From positions 1,240,001 through 1,304,000 of the forward strand of contig CAVYZL010000006.1 in the NCBI GenBank assembly GCA_963773055.1: a stretch of 64,000 nucleotides of DNA. The letters run 5' to 3'. This stretch comes from PALSA-612 sp963773055 (GTDB taxonomy: Bacteria; Actinomycetota; Thermoleophilia; Gaiellales; Gaiellaceae). A program made the position numbers and the translations under genes. The notes under the pieces were generated by a model, which searched no databases, was not told where the DNA came from, and was given only the letters and a program-made list of their open reading frames with translations. This document shows positions 24,206 through 32,493 of the stretch, piece by piece. Position 1 is the first letter of the stretch; every line of letters starts with the position of its first letter.

Positions 24206-24885
24206 GTCCAGACCACCTTGGGCCGGAGCCGGCGGCCGTAGCGCGCCAGCAGCCTTCGCAGCTCGGGGCCGCACGCGAGACCGATCGCGACGTTGCCGAC
24301 GGCGTGCGCGACGTCGAAGGGGATCCCCCGGCCGACGACCGCGGCGAGAGACGCCCACGTGTGCGGGTAGAAGCTGAACCAGAGCCAGACGTCCATCATC
24401 GAGCTGAAGGCGAGCCCGAGCACGCCGCAGAAGAGCGCGAACGGGATGCGCCGCCGGACACCCGCCCGGGCCAGGGATCCGGCGAGCCCGCACCCCGCCC
24501 ACCCGAGCATCTGCCACGGCGTCCAGGGGCCCTGGCCGAGGAAGAGGTTCGAGACGAGCGCCGCGGTGGCTCCGACGGCCATCCCCGCCCTCGCCCCGAG
24601 CGACGCGCCGGCTGCGACCGCGATCACCGTCACGGGCTGAACGCCGGGCACGGCAGCGAACAGCACCCGACCGGCTGCCGCGATGCCGGCGAGCGCGCCG
24701 ACGAGCGCGAGCTCGGACGCGGAGCCCGGCCCGGACTCGAGCCACGCAAACGAGGCGGCGACGAGCGCGAGCGCCAGTACGACGAGCGAAAGAGCGGCGT
24801 CATCGGGTCGCATGGCCGTCCACGCGGCGGCCGCGCAACCGGTGGCGACCAAAGCCGACGCAGCGAGGACGGGACTACGCAGCAA
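24202..24885 (-). CDS. ECF transporter substrate-binding (S) component, predicted cobalamin-specific
   Basis: 227 aa, about six hydrophobic helices. The pattern FAAVPGVQPVTVIAVAAGAS, GWAGCGLAGSLAR and FDVAHAVGNVAIGL is typical of S components of the CbrT/thiamin-precursor class that plug into an EcfAAT energising module. The specific substrate is inferred from the cobalamin riboswitch that heads the operon. Start: a TTG at 24885 overlaps the ATPase stop; an ATG at 24813 is the alternative but loses the first helix. Stop overlaps the next gene. Confidence 0.82.
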   Translation of the reverse strand: MLRSPVLAASALVATGCAAAAWTAMRPDDAALSLVVLALALVAASFAWLESGPGSASELALVGALAGIAAAGRVLFAAVPGVQPVTVIAVAAGASLGARAGMAVGATAALVSNLFLGQGPWTPWQMLGWAGCGLAGSLARAGVRRRIPFALFCGVLGLAFSSMMDVWLWFSFYPHTWASLAAVVGRGIPFDVAHAVGNVAIGLACGPELRRLLARYGRRLRPKVVWT

Positions 24886-26236
24886 GACGTGCCCCCTCGT
24901 CGCCGAGCGCGACGGCGCGGTCGGCGAGCGCGGAGACGAGCTCGTCGTCGTGCGTGACGAGCAGCGTCGCCCTCGTGTGCGCGGAAGACGCGAGCACGTC
25001 GACGAGCCGCCGGCGCGCGTCCGGGTCGAGGCCGCGGGTCGGCTCGTCGAGGACGAGCAGGTCCGGCTCAGTGGCCAGAACTGCCGCGAGCGCGAGGCGC
25101 TCGCGCTCCCCGCTCGACAGGTCGCGAGGATGCCGGCCCTCGTAGCCGCGCAGGCCGACGGCTTCGAGGGCGCGCTCCGCGGCCGCGCGCGAGGATGCGC
25201 CCAGCGCGACCTCCTCGTCGCAACGCTCGCATGCCAGGTAGCGGCCCGGGTCCTGGGAGAGATACGTGGCGCGTCCCGAACGCACGACGCGCCCTTCGTT
25301 CGGCTCCAGCAAGCCGGATGCGATCTTCGCCAGCGTCGTCTTCCCGCTTCCATTCGGGCCGACGAGCCCGACCGTCTCGCCGCGACGCAGGCTCAGCGAG
25401 GCGTTCTCGAGCACAGGCGGCCCGTCGGCGTAGGCGTGGGTGATCCCCTCGAGTGCGCAGACGAGGTCGCCCGCCCCGGTGGCCCTCGGCGCGCGGCCCA
25501 GCGGCTGCACGTACGTGGGCCGGTGCGTCTCTAGCCAGTCGAGCGCCCGGTCGCGCGGCGCGTCGCAGAGCAAGGCGCCGCTCTCGACGAAGAGGACGCG
25601 GTCGCAGATCCCGAGTGCGAGGGCGCTTCGCTGCTCGCTGAGCACGACCGCGGTGCCGCGACCGCGCGCCAGACGCTCGACGAGCTCGATCAGCGCCACC
25701 GCGGCTGCGTAGTCGAGCTGCGCGGTCGGCTCGTCGAGGAGGAGCAGCGCCGGCTCGAGGGCGAGCGTGCTCGCGAGACAGACGCGCTGGAGCTCACCGC
25801 CGGACAGCTCGGACACGCGCCGCCCCGCGAGCTGCCCGGCGCCGACGGACGCAAGCGCCGCGGCGACGCGATCCGCGATCTCCTCCGACGGCGCGCCGCC
25901 ATTCTCGATGCCGAACGCCACCTCGGCCTCGACGCCGCCGAACACGATCTGGTCCTCCGGGTCCTGGAAGAGCGTGCCGACCGTGCCGGCGAGCTCGGCC
26001 GGCCGCGTTTGCCGCGTGTCGCGGCCGGCCACCTCGACGCTGCCCGAGAAACGGCCGCCGTGGAAATGGGGCACGAGCCCGGCTAGCGCGCGCACGAGCG
26101 TCGTCTTGCCCGAGCCCGACGGACCGAGCACGAGCACGATCTCGCCCGGCTCGAGCGCGAGCGAGACGTCGGCGAGCGCTGCCCGCCTGCCCTCGCCGTA
26201 CGAGAACGACGCGTTCCGGACGGACGCTAGAGCCAC
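24875..26236 (-). CDS. ECF transporter ATPase, two EcfA domains fused
   Basis: 453 aa with two complete ABC domains. Domain 1: Walker A LGPSGSGKTT (about 38), Q-loop FQDPEDQIVFG, signature LSGGELQRV, Walker B LLLLDEPTAQLD, switch-region SEQR in place of the usual H-loop. Domain 2: VGPNGSGKTT (about 290), YLSQDPGRY, LSSGERERL, LLVLDEPTRGLD and VTHDDE with the H-loop His. It powers uptake by the S component downstream, with EcfT. GTG start overlaps the ecfT stop. Confidence 0.92.
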   Translation of the reverse strand: MALASVRNASFSYGEGRRAALADVSLALEPGEIVLVLGPSGSGKTTLVRALAGLVPHFHGGRFSGSVEVAGRDTRQTRPAELAGTVGTLFQDPEDQIVFGGVEAEVAFGIENGGAPSEEIADRVAAALASVGAGQLAGRRVSELSGGELQRVCLASTLALEPALLLLDEPTAQLDYAAAVALIELVERLARGRGTAVVLSEQRSALALGICDRVLFVESGALLCDAPRDRALDWLETHRPTYVQPLGRAPRATGAGDLVCALEGITHAYADGPPVLENASLSLRRGETVGLVGPNGSGKTTLAKIASGLLEPNEGRVVRSGRATYLSQDPGRYLACERCDEEVALGASSRAAAERALEAVGLRGYEGRHPRDLSSGERERLALAAVLATEPDLLVLDEPTRGLDPDARRRLVDVLASSAHTRATLLVTHDDELVSALADRAVALGDEGARLAA

Positions 26237-26925
26237 ATCGCACCCACGACGACGAGCAGCCCGGCGGCCGCCAGCCCGGCAACGTCGGCTCTCCTCCAGG
26301 GCGGCGCCGGCACGCGCGTCGCGCCCGGGCGGCCGTAGCCACGGGCTTCCATCGCCTCCGCAAGATTGATTGCGCGCTCGAGCGACCCCGAGACGACGGG
26401 CGAGAGCAGGCGCGCCCTGCCGCGGACGCCCTCGACGGCGACCCCGCGTCCGCGCAGCGCCTCGACGAGCCCCGCCGCGTCGCGCTCGAGCGTCGGCACG
26501 AGCCGCGTGGCGAGGGCGACGACGAACGCCGAGCGCCTGGCAAAACGGGCGGAACGGAGGAGCGCGTCGTGGTCGAGCAGCAGCGCGTAGACGGCGAACG
26601 CGAGGGTCACGGCGGCCAGCCGAAGGGCCTGCATTGCCGCGCCGGCGAGCTCCTCAGACGTCACGTCGAGCCTGCCGAGCACGGGCACGGTCGGCCCGCT
26701 CCAGAGCACGTGCGAGCCCTCGACGACGACGAGCGGCGTCACGACGAGCACCGCGCCGGCAGTGAGCAGGCAGCCGACGAGGTAGGGGCGCCGCCTCCCC
26801 TTCGGCGCCCGGAGGCAGAGAGCGAGCAGGGCGACTGCGATCACGGCGATCACCTGCCAGCGTTCGGCCAGGAGCGCGACCGCGGCGAGCGCGGCGAGCA
26901 GCGCGAGCGCGGCGGCGGGCCTCAT
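26227..26925 (-). CDS. ecfT: ECF transporter T component (EcfT/CbiQ family)
   Basis: 232 aa membrane scaffold that couples ATP hydrolysis to the S component. Four or five hydrophobic helices flank two coupling-helix motifs of the family: EALRGRGV (about residue 159) and EAMEARGYG (about residue 190, the Ala-Arg-Gly signature). Start ATG overlaps the stop of the DUF4430 lipoprotein gene (ATGA) and its stop overlaps the ATPase start, so stoichiometric translation is likely. Confidence 0.92.
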   Translation of the reverse strand: MRPAAALALLAALAAVALLAERWQVIAVIAVALLALCLRAPKGRRRPYLVGCLLTAGAVLVVTPLVVVEGSHVLWSGPTVPVLGRLDVTSEELAGAAMQALRLAAVTLAFAVYALLLDHDALLRSARFARRSAFVVALATRLVPTLERDAAGLVEALRGRGVAVEGVRGRARLLSPVVSGSLERAINLAEAMEARGYGRPGATRVPAPPWRRADVAGLAAAGLLVVVGAMWL

Positions 26926-27629
26926 GGCGCGAGCCCCTCGTAACGGTGCTCGGCGAGATCGGGATGCGCGAGCAGGCGCTTCCCGTCGTCGACCGAGATC
27001 GTGAACACGATCGGGTCGCCCGCATCCCCGCTCGGCGAGCGTGGCGCGGCGGAGAACCGCGCCTGGCGATCGACGAGCCTGAGCACGTTCGCATTCGGCG
27101 GCGCGGGAACGCTAGCCGGCTCGACGGAGCGTGCGCCGATCGCGTTCGCCAGGCCGAGCGCGAGCGCCTCCTGGCTCTTCGGCCAGTAGCGGACGACGGC
27201 CGAGCGGACGCGGCCCGCATACCCGTGGACGAACGGCTCCGGAAATGCGCCGACGACGACCGGGTGCCGCATCTCCTGCCCGCGCCACGACCGGTAGTCC
27301 CACCAGATCACGTCGCCCGGACGCACGGTGTACTCGGCGGCGCCCCGGTCGGCCTCGATCCCGTTCACGAAGTAGAACCAGCTTTGCCGCGCACCCTCGT
27401 CGTTCTCGACGCCCTCGATGCCGTCGACGAAGCGGCCACCGTACGCCGTGTCGACCGACGCCTTGCGCTCGAGCGCCTGCATGGCGGTCAATCCGGACGG
27501 CACCGTGCCCGAAAGCACGACCTCCGCGCCGTGATCCCGCGTCACCCAGAGCGTGGCCTCGCCGCCATCGCTCGACCCCCCGCACCCCGCGAGGCAGAGG
27601 AGGCAGAGCGCGACGGCGAGCCTCTTCAC
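26922..27629 (-). CDS. DUF4430 lipoprotein (transcobalamin beta-domain-like)
   Basis: 235 aa. Lipoprotein signal with lipobox LAGC at residues 13-16, so it is anchored outside next to the importer. DUF4430 occupies about residues 40-120: TAMQALERKASVDTAYGGRF, then SWFYFVNGIEADRGAAEYTV and GDVIWWDYRSW, the same strand order as the C-terminal domain of transcobalamin and intrinsic factor. A second region (residues 120-235) is unassigned. GTG start overlaps the stop of the preceding DUF4430 gene. Predicted to catch or hand over cobalamin. Confidence 0.85.
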   Translation of the reverse strand: MKRLAVALCLLCLAGCGGSSDGGEATLWVTRDHGAEVVLSGTVPSGLTAMQALERKASVDTAYGGRFVDGIEGVENDEGARQSWFYFVNGIEADRGAAEYTVRPGDVIWWDYRSWRGQEMRHPVVVGAFPEPFVHGYAGRVRSAVVRYWPKSQEALALGLANAIGARSVEPASVPAPPNANVLRLVDRQARFSAAPRSPSGDAGDPIVFTISVDDGKRLLAHPDLAEHRYEGLAP

Positions 27630-28234
27630 GGCAGGACGTTCGAGCGCACGGCGCCGGGTGCGACGGCCCGCACGAGACTCTTGTGGGAGCCCGGGCAGGC
27701 GTTGCCCTCCCGTACCGCAACGCGGCGTCCGTCGACCTTCAGCGTCGCCGTCACCGAGACGGCGTCGCCGGCGTCGTTCTTCGCGCTCACGCGGTAGCAG
27801 CCGTTGGCCGTCCGCGTGAGCTCGAGCGTCGACGGCCCGCCGGCGTTCGAGAAGGTCGCCCAGTACCAGAGCACGACGTCGCCGGCCTCGAGCTGAAGGG
27901 TGTCCGCGCCCACCGGGGGCGACGCACCGTTGACCTTGAACGCCCAGCCGCTCGCACCAGGGATGTCCTCGGCGTAGCGACCGATCTGGTCGACGTATGG
28001 TCCGAAGTCGGTCTTTCGCACGTGGTAGTAGAACTCGCCCGTCTTGCTCGCAGCCTCGAGCGCATCCATCGGAGTGGTCGCAAGCGCGCGAGGCTGTGAG
28101 GCGCCGAAGATCGTGCTCGTCTTTCCTTCGACCCGGACACGCACGAGCACGCCGGCGTCCTGGGCGGACTGACCCGGCGCCGCGAACGAGAGGGCGGCGG
28201 CGAGTCCGATCAGGGGTAGCGCACGTCGAAACAC
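27626..28234 (-). CDS. Exported DUF4430 protein (transcobalamin beta-domain-like), first gene of the B12 operon
   Basis: 202 aa. Signal peptide at residues 1-24 ending near GQSAQ, no lipobox. DUF4430 spans about residues 38-125: TTPMDALEAASKTGEFYYHV, GYAEDIPG-like turn, SGWAFKVNGASPPVGADTLQ and GDVVLWYWATF. The C-terminal part is a short beta region with two Cys (NGCYRV, GNACPG). GTG at 28234 has AAGGAGG 5 nt upstream, and the cobalamin riboswitch ends about 30 nt before it, so the riboswitch can act on this SD. Confidence 0.85.
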   Translation of the reverse strand: MFRRALPLIGLAAALSFAAPGQSAQDAGVLVRVRVEGKTSTIFGASQPRALATTPMDALEAASKTGEFYYHVRKTDFGPYVDQIGRYAEDIPGASGWAFKVNGASPPVGADTLQLEAGDVVLWYWATFSNAGGPSTLELTRTANGCYRVSAKNDAGDAVSVTATLKVDGRRVAVREGNACPGSHKSLVRAVAPGAVRSNVLP

Positions 28235-28263
28235 GAATCCTCCTTCCGCGAGGGGTTCGGATC

Positions 28264-28406
28264 GGCGAGCGGCAGGTCTTCTGACTCGGGGCTCCCTCCT
28301 CCGCCGCCTTCCCGGCACGTGGCCAGTGGCGTTCGGCGGAGAAGCGTCTCCCCTCACAGCGGCGGGACCGTCCCGGACTCTCACCGGGTTCCCTGACCCG
28401 CCCGCC
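28264..28406 (-). promoter_or_regulatory. Cobalamin (B12) riboswitch
   Basis: On the minus strand the conserved aptamer core is clear: a P1 stem GGCGGGCGG (28398-28406) with CCGCTCGCC (28264-28272), the GGGAACCCGGTGAGAGTCC core, CGCCGCTGTGA, GCCACTGGCCACGTGCCGGG, and the B12 box AGTCAGAAGACCTGC at 28272-28286. Binding of cobalamin normally shuts off the genes downstream, here six genes for a B12 uptake system starting at 28234. Confidence 0.95.
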
Positions 28407-28423
28407 TATGTCTGCGGCGACCC

Positions 28424-28429
28424 TATCAT
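28424..28429 (+). promoter_or_regulatory. -10-like TATCAT before vanZ-like gene
   Basis: TATCAT ends 6 nt before the ATG at 28436, divergent from the riboswitch operon. Confidence 0.45.
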
Positions 28430-28435
28430 CGAGGT

Positions 28436-28783
28436 ATGTCGCGCGTCCTCTCGGCCTGGCTGCCAGTCCTCCTGTGGGCTGCGCTGATCTTCTCGTTCTC
28501 GTCCATTCCCGATCTCGGCACCGGCCTCGGCGGCTGGGACCTGCTCCTGCGCAAGCTCGCTCACATGACGGAGTACGCGGTGCTCGGCTTCTTGCTCCTC
28601 CGGGCGCTCGGGCGCGAGCTGCCGGCCGTCGTCGCGGGCGTCGCCTACGCCGTGACGGACGAGATCCACCAGACGTTCGTGCCCGGGCGGCACGGCGTCT
28701 GGTACGACGTCGTCGTCGACGGTCTCGGAGTGCTGATCGGCGTGTACGCGCTCGGACGCGTAGCGCCGCGCCGGTTCGCGTGA
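28436..28783 (+). CDS. VanZ-like family membrane protein
   Basis: 115 aa, about four short membrane helices. Family features: an early S-S-I-P-D-L-G turn, KLAHMTEYAVLGFLLLRAL (about residues 40-58, with the conserved His) and DEIHQTFVPGRHGVWYDVVV (about 75-94). VanZ proteins give low-level teicoplanin tolerance in enterococci; small stand-alone actinobacterial forms have no proven role. Stop overlaps the next start (GTGA). Confidence 0.88.
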   Translation: MSRVLSAWLPVLLWAALIFSFSSIPDLGTGLGGWDLLLRKLAHMTEYAVLGFLLLRALGRELPAVVAGVAYAVTDEIHQTFVPGRHGVWYDVVVDGLGVLIGVYALGRVAPRRFA

Positions 28784-29232
28784 ACGTGCTCGCGATCGAC
28801 TTCGACGCCGTCCTCGGCGACACGAAGCCGCTGTGGCGCGCCTGGATCGCGGATGCAGCGCGCCGCTATCGCGTCGAGCTGGACGAGTCTGTCGACGAGA
28901 AGGGCCTCGACCAGACGCTCGGCAACTGGCGCGTCCTCCTCGAGCGCTTTGCGGAGGAACACGCCCCGGTGTATCTGCGACCGGACCCGGACGCGAACGC
29001 GGCGCTGCGTCGTCTGCGTGCGTCGGGCGCGCGACTCGGCGCCTTCACCGACACGCCCGAGCCGCTCGTCGGCGTGGCAGCGGCACAGCTAGGAGTCGCG
29101 CGCGGGCTCGATCTCGTCGAGGCAGGCCCAGGCGCATACGAGCGGCTGCTCGGGTCGCTCCAGGGGGCGACCGTCGTGCGCACGATCGACGAACTGGTCG
29201 CCGCCAGCTCGGTCGGCGCTGCTAGCTCGTGA
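28780..29232 (+). CDS. HAD-superfamily hydrolase-like protein
   Basis: 150 aa. A HAD motif I is visible at the N-terminus (AIDFDAVLGDTKPLW; the usual D-x-D-G-T reads D-x-D-A-V) and motif II at LGAFTDTPEPL (Thr). The small cap and short length are unusual, and motifs III/IV are poorly conserved, so catalytic activity is doubtful. Coupled to the VanZ-like gene by a GTGA overlap; convergent with the sugar dehydrogenase gene, whose end overlaps its own. Confidence 0.65.
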   Translation: MNVLAIDFDAVLGDTKPLWRAWIADAARRYRVELDESVDEKGLDQTLGNWRVLLERFAEEHAPVYLRPDPDANAALRRLRASGARLGAFTDTPEPLVGVAAAQLGVARGLDLVEAGPGAYERLLGSLQGATVVRTIDELVAASSVGAASS

Positions 29233-30313
29233 GCCGGAAGATGGCGCCCTTCTCCGACACGAGGTAGAGCTCGCCGCGGGCGTCCTCGCCGAAGGACGTA
29301 ATGCTGGGAACGCGGAACGGCTCGACTCGCAGGTCCTGCGGCTTGCCGGACACGAGGCGGAAGCTCGCGACAAGCCCGGCGCACCAGTCGCCGAAGAAAT
29401 ACCGCCCGCGCGCGGCGGGCACGGCCTGCCCGCGGTAGACATAGCCGCCGGTGGCGGCGCAGCCCTTGTCGTGTCCCCAGTCGAAGACCGGGAACACGAG
29501 CGGTCCACCCTTGGCGACCTTCACGCTCTTCACCACCTGCCGCCCCTCGTAGCGCGGCCAGCCGAAGTTCGCCGGAGGCGCGCCGCGCGGCCGCCAGTCG
29601 ATCTCCTCGCGCTTCGCCTCGCCCACGTCGCCGATCCACAGATCACCGGTCCCGCGGTCGAACGAGAACCGCCACGGGTTCCGGAAACCGTAGCCGGCCA
29701 CCTGCCAGCTCGGCTGCGCAGGATCGGTCCGGAGCAGCTTGCCGAGGCGGGAGCCCAGGTCTTGCGCCGTGTTCTTCGGGTTGTAGTGGCCTCCGCCGTC
29801 CCCGACGCTCACGTAGAGCAGGCCGTCCGGCCCGAACTGGAGCTGGCCGCCGTTGTGGCTCGGCGTCGACTTCGGTACCCGCAGCAGCTCGCGCGCCGTG
29901 CCCGCGAGCGCCCGCGTTCCATCCGAGCGGAATTGCATCACGCGGACGGCGTTCTCGCGGTCGGTGTAGTCGACGTAGAAGCGGTGGTTGTCGGCATAGG
30001 ACGGATCGAACGCCATCGACAGCAGGCCCTGTTCGAACCCGGTCGAGCGGACGTCCGAGCGGATATCGAGGAACGGCTGGGCGCGGAGCTTCCCGCGCTC
30101 GAGGACTCGGATCACTCCAGCGCGCTCGACGACGTAGAGCCGGTCGAGCTCCGAACGAGGCGCGGTTACGTAGGTCGGACCGGAGAAGCCGGACGCGACG
30201 CGCACGATGCGCAGCGCCGACACGCCGACCGTGCTCCCCGAGGCCTCGTTCGCGATGACGAGGAACGAGACCAGGAAGAGCGCGACAGCAAGACGGCCAC
30301 GATCTGTTGTCAC
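29222..30313 (-). CDS. PQQ-dependent sugar dehydrogenase-like (GSDH) exported protein, copy 1
   Basis: 363 aa, signal peptide at residues 9-26, then the six-bladed propeller of the glucose/sorbosone dehydrogenase family: GFSGPTYVTAPRS, EQGLLSMAFDPSY, HNGGQLQFGPDGLLYVSVGDGG, GYGFRNPWRFSFDRGTGDLW and FGEDARGELYLVS. The conserved His of SHNGGQ is the usual base. It oxidises an unidentified sugar or polyol outside the cell, if PQQ is available. GTG overlaps the stop of a tandem paralogue upstream. Confidence 0.88.
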   Translation of the reverse strand: MTTDRGRLAVALFLVSFLVIANEASGSTVGVSALRIVRVASGFSGPTYVTAPRSELDRLYVVERAGVIRVLERGKLRAQPFLDIRSDVRSTGFEQGLLSMAFDPSYADNHRFYVDYTDRENAVRVMQFRSDGTRALAGTARELLRVPKSTPSHNGGQLQFGPDGLLYVSVGDGGGHYNPKNTAQDLGSRLGKLLRTDPAQPSWQVAGYGFRNPWRFSFDRGTGDLWIGDVGEAKREEIDWRPRGAPPANFGWPRYEGRQVVKSVKVAKGGPLVFPVFDWGHDKGCAATGGYVYRGQAVPAARGRYFFGDWCAGLVASFRLVSGKPQDLRVEPFRVPSITSFGEDARGELYLVSEKGAIFRLTS

Positions 30314-31377
30314 CCTGTCAAACGATAGACCGAACCGTCGAGGGAGACGAGATAGAGCTCTCCTCGCGCGTCCTCTCCGAACGACGAGAGGCTCGAGATC
30401 TTGAACGGCTCACGCCGGACACCGACCGCCTTCCCACCCTGGATGAGGAAGCTGAACACCGCGCCGGAGCAGAAGTCGCCACCGAAGTAGCGGCCGACGG
30501 CAGACGGCACCGCCTTCCCGCGGTACACGTACCCACCGGTGACGGAGCAGCCGGCGGAATGCGTATAGGTGAAGATGGGAAACACAATCGGGTCGGGCGG
30601 GTTCAGGGGCACGTCCTTGAACTCGTTGTTTCCCTCGTAGTGAGCCCAGCCGAAGTTGGCAGGCGGCGCGCCTCGCGGCCGCCAGTCGACCTCCTCGACC
30701 TCGCCCTGCCCGACGTCGCCGATCACGAGGTCACCGGTCCTGCGATCGAACGAGAAGCGCCAGGGGTTTCGAAGGCCGTAGCCGGCGATCTCCCAGCGCG
30801 GGGTCAGCGGGTTCGTCCGGAGGAGCTTCGCGAGCTGACTCGCCGGGTTCTGGCCGTTGTCTCGCGGATCATCCGCCGAGCCACCGTCCCCCATGCCAAC
30901 GTAGAGCTTGCCGTCCGGCCCGAACTGGAGCTGGCCGCCGTTGTGGTTCGCGAACGGCTGGCGGACGAAAAGCAGCTGGCGCGCGGTGCTCGTCTTCGTC
31001 GTCAGGCCGCTCGACCGGAGCTCGACGACGCGCGTGTCGCCGTTTCGGTCTGTGTAGTCGACGTAATAGCGGTGGTTCTTCGCGTAGCCGGGATGGAGCG
31101 CCATCGAGAGCAGGCCCTGCTCAGCGCCTGCCGAACCGACACGGCTGCGAATGTCGAGGAACGGCTTCTTCAGCAGCTTGCCCCTGTCGAGGACGAGGAT
31201 CCGGCCGGCCTGCTCGACGATGTAGAGGCGGGTCGGCTGCGAGCGCGGCGCCGTCACGTAGACGGGAGCCTCGAGACCGCGCACGACGCGCACGACCTTG
31301 AGCTCGGACCGCGCCGAAGTCGCGCCTGCGATCGCCGCGAACAGGAGCGCGGCGAGCGCCGCTAGCGCGTAAGCAAC
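30310..31377 (-). CDS. PQQ-dependent sugar dehydrogenase-like (GSDH) exported protein, copy 2
   Basis: About 355 aa, close paralogue of the next gene, with EQGLLSMALHPGY, NHNGGQLQFGPDGKLYVGMG, GYGLRNPWRFSFDRRTGDLV and FGEDARGELYLVS. A membrane/signal helix (YALAALAALLFAAIAG) precedes the propeller, but no ATG, GTG or TTG lies in frame before it. The GTT at 31377, which overlaps the trkA end, or the CTG at 31344 must be used, or a base is missing. Tandem duplication with copy 1. Confidence 0.8.
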   Translation of the reverse strand, partial: VAYALAALAALLFAAIAGATSARSELKVVRVVRGLEAPVYVTAPRSQPTRLYIVEQAGRILVLDRGKLLKKPFLDIRSRVGSAGAEQGLLSMALHPGYAKNHRYYVDYTDRNGDTRVVELRSSGLTTKTSTARQLLFVRQPFANHNGGQLQFGPDGKLYVGMGDGGSADDPRDNGQNPASQLAKLLRTNPLTPRWEIAGYGLRNPWRFSFDRRTGDLVIGDVGQGEVEEVDWRPRGAPPANFGWAHYEGNNEFKDVPLNPPDPIVFPIFTYTHSAGCSVTGGYVYRGKAVPSAVGRYFGGDFCSGAVFSFLIQGGKAVGVRREPFKISSLSSFGEDARGELYLVSLDGSVYRLTG

Positions 31378-32024
31378 GCGTGGCGTAGCTCTTCCTCCGT
31401 GCCCGAGCGGAGCACGGCGAGGACCTGGTCTCCTGGCTGGAGCTCGAGCGAGCGGTCGCCGAGATAGGTCTCGCCGTTGCGCACGACGGCGATCAACTGC
31501 GATCCCTCGGGAAGCTGGAGTCCGGACAGCGCCTTGCCGAGACACGGCGATCGGTCCTCGATCTGCACCTCCACGATCTCGAGGTTCTCCTTGCGCAGCT
31601 CGAGCAGATGGACGAGGCCGTGCTCCGGCACCTCGTGCTCGACGAGCGCGAGCAGGCTCGAGGTGGCGCAAACCGTAGGGCCGATGCCGAGCAGATCGAA
31701 GTGCGGCTGGTTGCGGGGGTCGTTGACGCGGGCCACGACCTTGGGCACGGCGTACTTCTCGAGTGCGAGCTGGCAGATGATGATGTTGTCCTCGTCGTCC
31801 CCCGTCGCGGCGATCACGATCTCCGGCGGGCGCCCGATGCCAGCGCGCTCGAGGACGTGGATCTCCGTCGCGTCACCGAGCTGCACCCGGTGCTCGAGCT
31901 CCTCGTCGAGGCGCTCGTAGCGCCCGCGCTGCTGCTCGATCAGCGTCACCTCGTGCCCCATGCCGATCAGGCTCCGCGTCAGGTTCGCGCCGACCTTCCC
32001 CCCGCCTGCGACGATGACGTACAT
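31362..32024 (-). CDS. TrkA-type K+ channel/transporter regulator with RCK_N and RCK_C
   Basis: 220 aa. Rossmann RCK_N with the nucleotide loop MYVIVAGGGKVGANLTRSLI and acidic IEQQ at the end of strand 2, then GDATEIHVLERAGI and an RCK_C domain (about residues 140-215, RSPCLGKALSGLQLPEGSQL). Gates potassium uptake in response to NAD(H)/ATP or c-di-AMP. ATG overlaps the stop of a second trkA-like gene. Its membrane partner is not obvious; the APC permeases upstream are candidates. Confidence 0.9.
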   Translation of the reverse strand: MYVIVAGGGKVGANLTRSLIGMGHEVTLIEQQRGRYERLDEELEHRVQLGDATEIHVLERAGIGRPPEIVIAATGDDEDNIIICQLALEKYAVPKVVARVNDPRNQPHFDLLGIGPTVCATSSLLALVEHEVPEHGLVHLLELRKENLEIVEVQIEDRSPCLGKALSGLQLPEGSQLIAVVRNGETYLGDRSLELQPGDQVLAVLRSGTEEELRHALLTR

Positions 32025-32452
32025 CAGCTCGCAGTCGCCGCCGGGGCCGCCTCGAACTCGCACACCGCATCGACGAGGGCGTCGATCGCGGTCGACGTGG
32101 GGCAGACCGTGTTCAGCCCGAGCGACGCGTAGAACTTCGCCCGGCTCGGGTCGAGCACGCGCACGACGACGCACGGGACCTCGAACCGCTTCTGCGCCAC
32201 CTGCGCGACGACGAGGTTCGTGTTGTCGCCGTCCGTCGCCACGACGACGGCGTCGGCGTCCTCGATACCAGCCTCCTTGAGGACCTCCGCGTCCATGCCG
32301 TGGCCGACGATGAACCGCCCTTGCCACGCCTCCCCGAGCCGGCTCAGCGCCTCCTCCTTGTCGTCGAGAACGGAGACCTCCCAACCGTCCAAGGCAAGCC
32401 GTTTAGCGACGTTCGAGCCCACGCGTCCGCAGCCGATGACAACTGCCTTCAC
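32024..32452 (-). CDS. TrkA-type RCK_N protein (short)
   Basis: 142 aa containing only the RCK_N Rossmann domain: VVIGCGRVGSNVAKRLALDG, VLDDKEEAL, and VVVATDGDNTNLVVAQ. No RCK_C. Likely pairs with the longer TrkA whose start overlaps its stop. GTG start lies 7 nt after TAGGCT, so transcription probably begins here. Confidence 0.9.
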   Translation of the reverse strand: MKAVVIGCGRVGSNVAKRLALDGWEVSVLDDKEEALSRLGEAWQGRFIVGHGMDAEVLKEAGIEDADAVVVATDGDNTNLVVAQVAQKRFEVPCVVVRVLDPSRAKFYASLGLNTVCPTSTAIDALVDAVCEFEAAPAATAS

Positions 32453-32459
32453 GTGGTCC

Positions 32460-32465
32460 AGCCTA
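32460..32465 (-). promoter_or_regulatory. -10-like TAGGCT before the trkA pair
   Basis: TAGGCT ends 7 nt before the GTG at 32452. Confidence 0.45.
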
Positions 32466-32493
32466 GCGGAGCGCGCAAGCGGCCAAGACGGGC

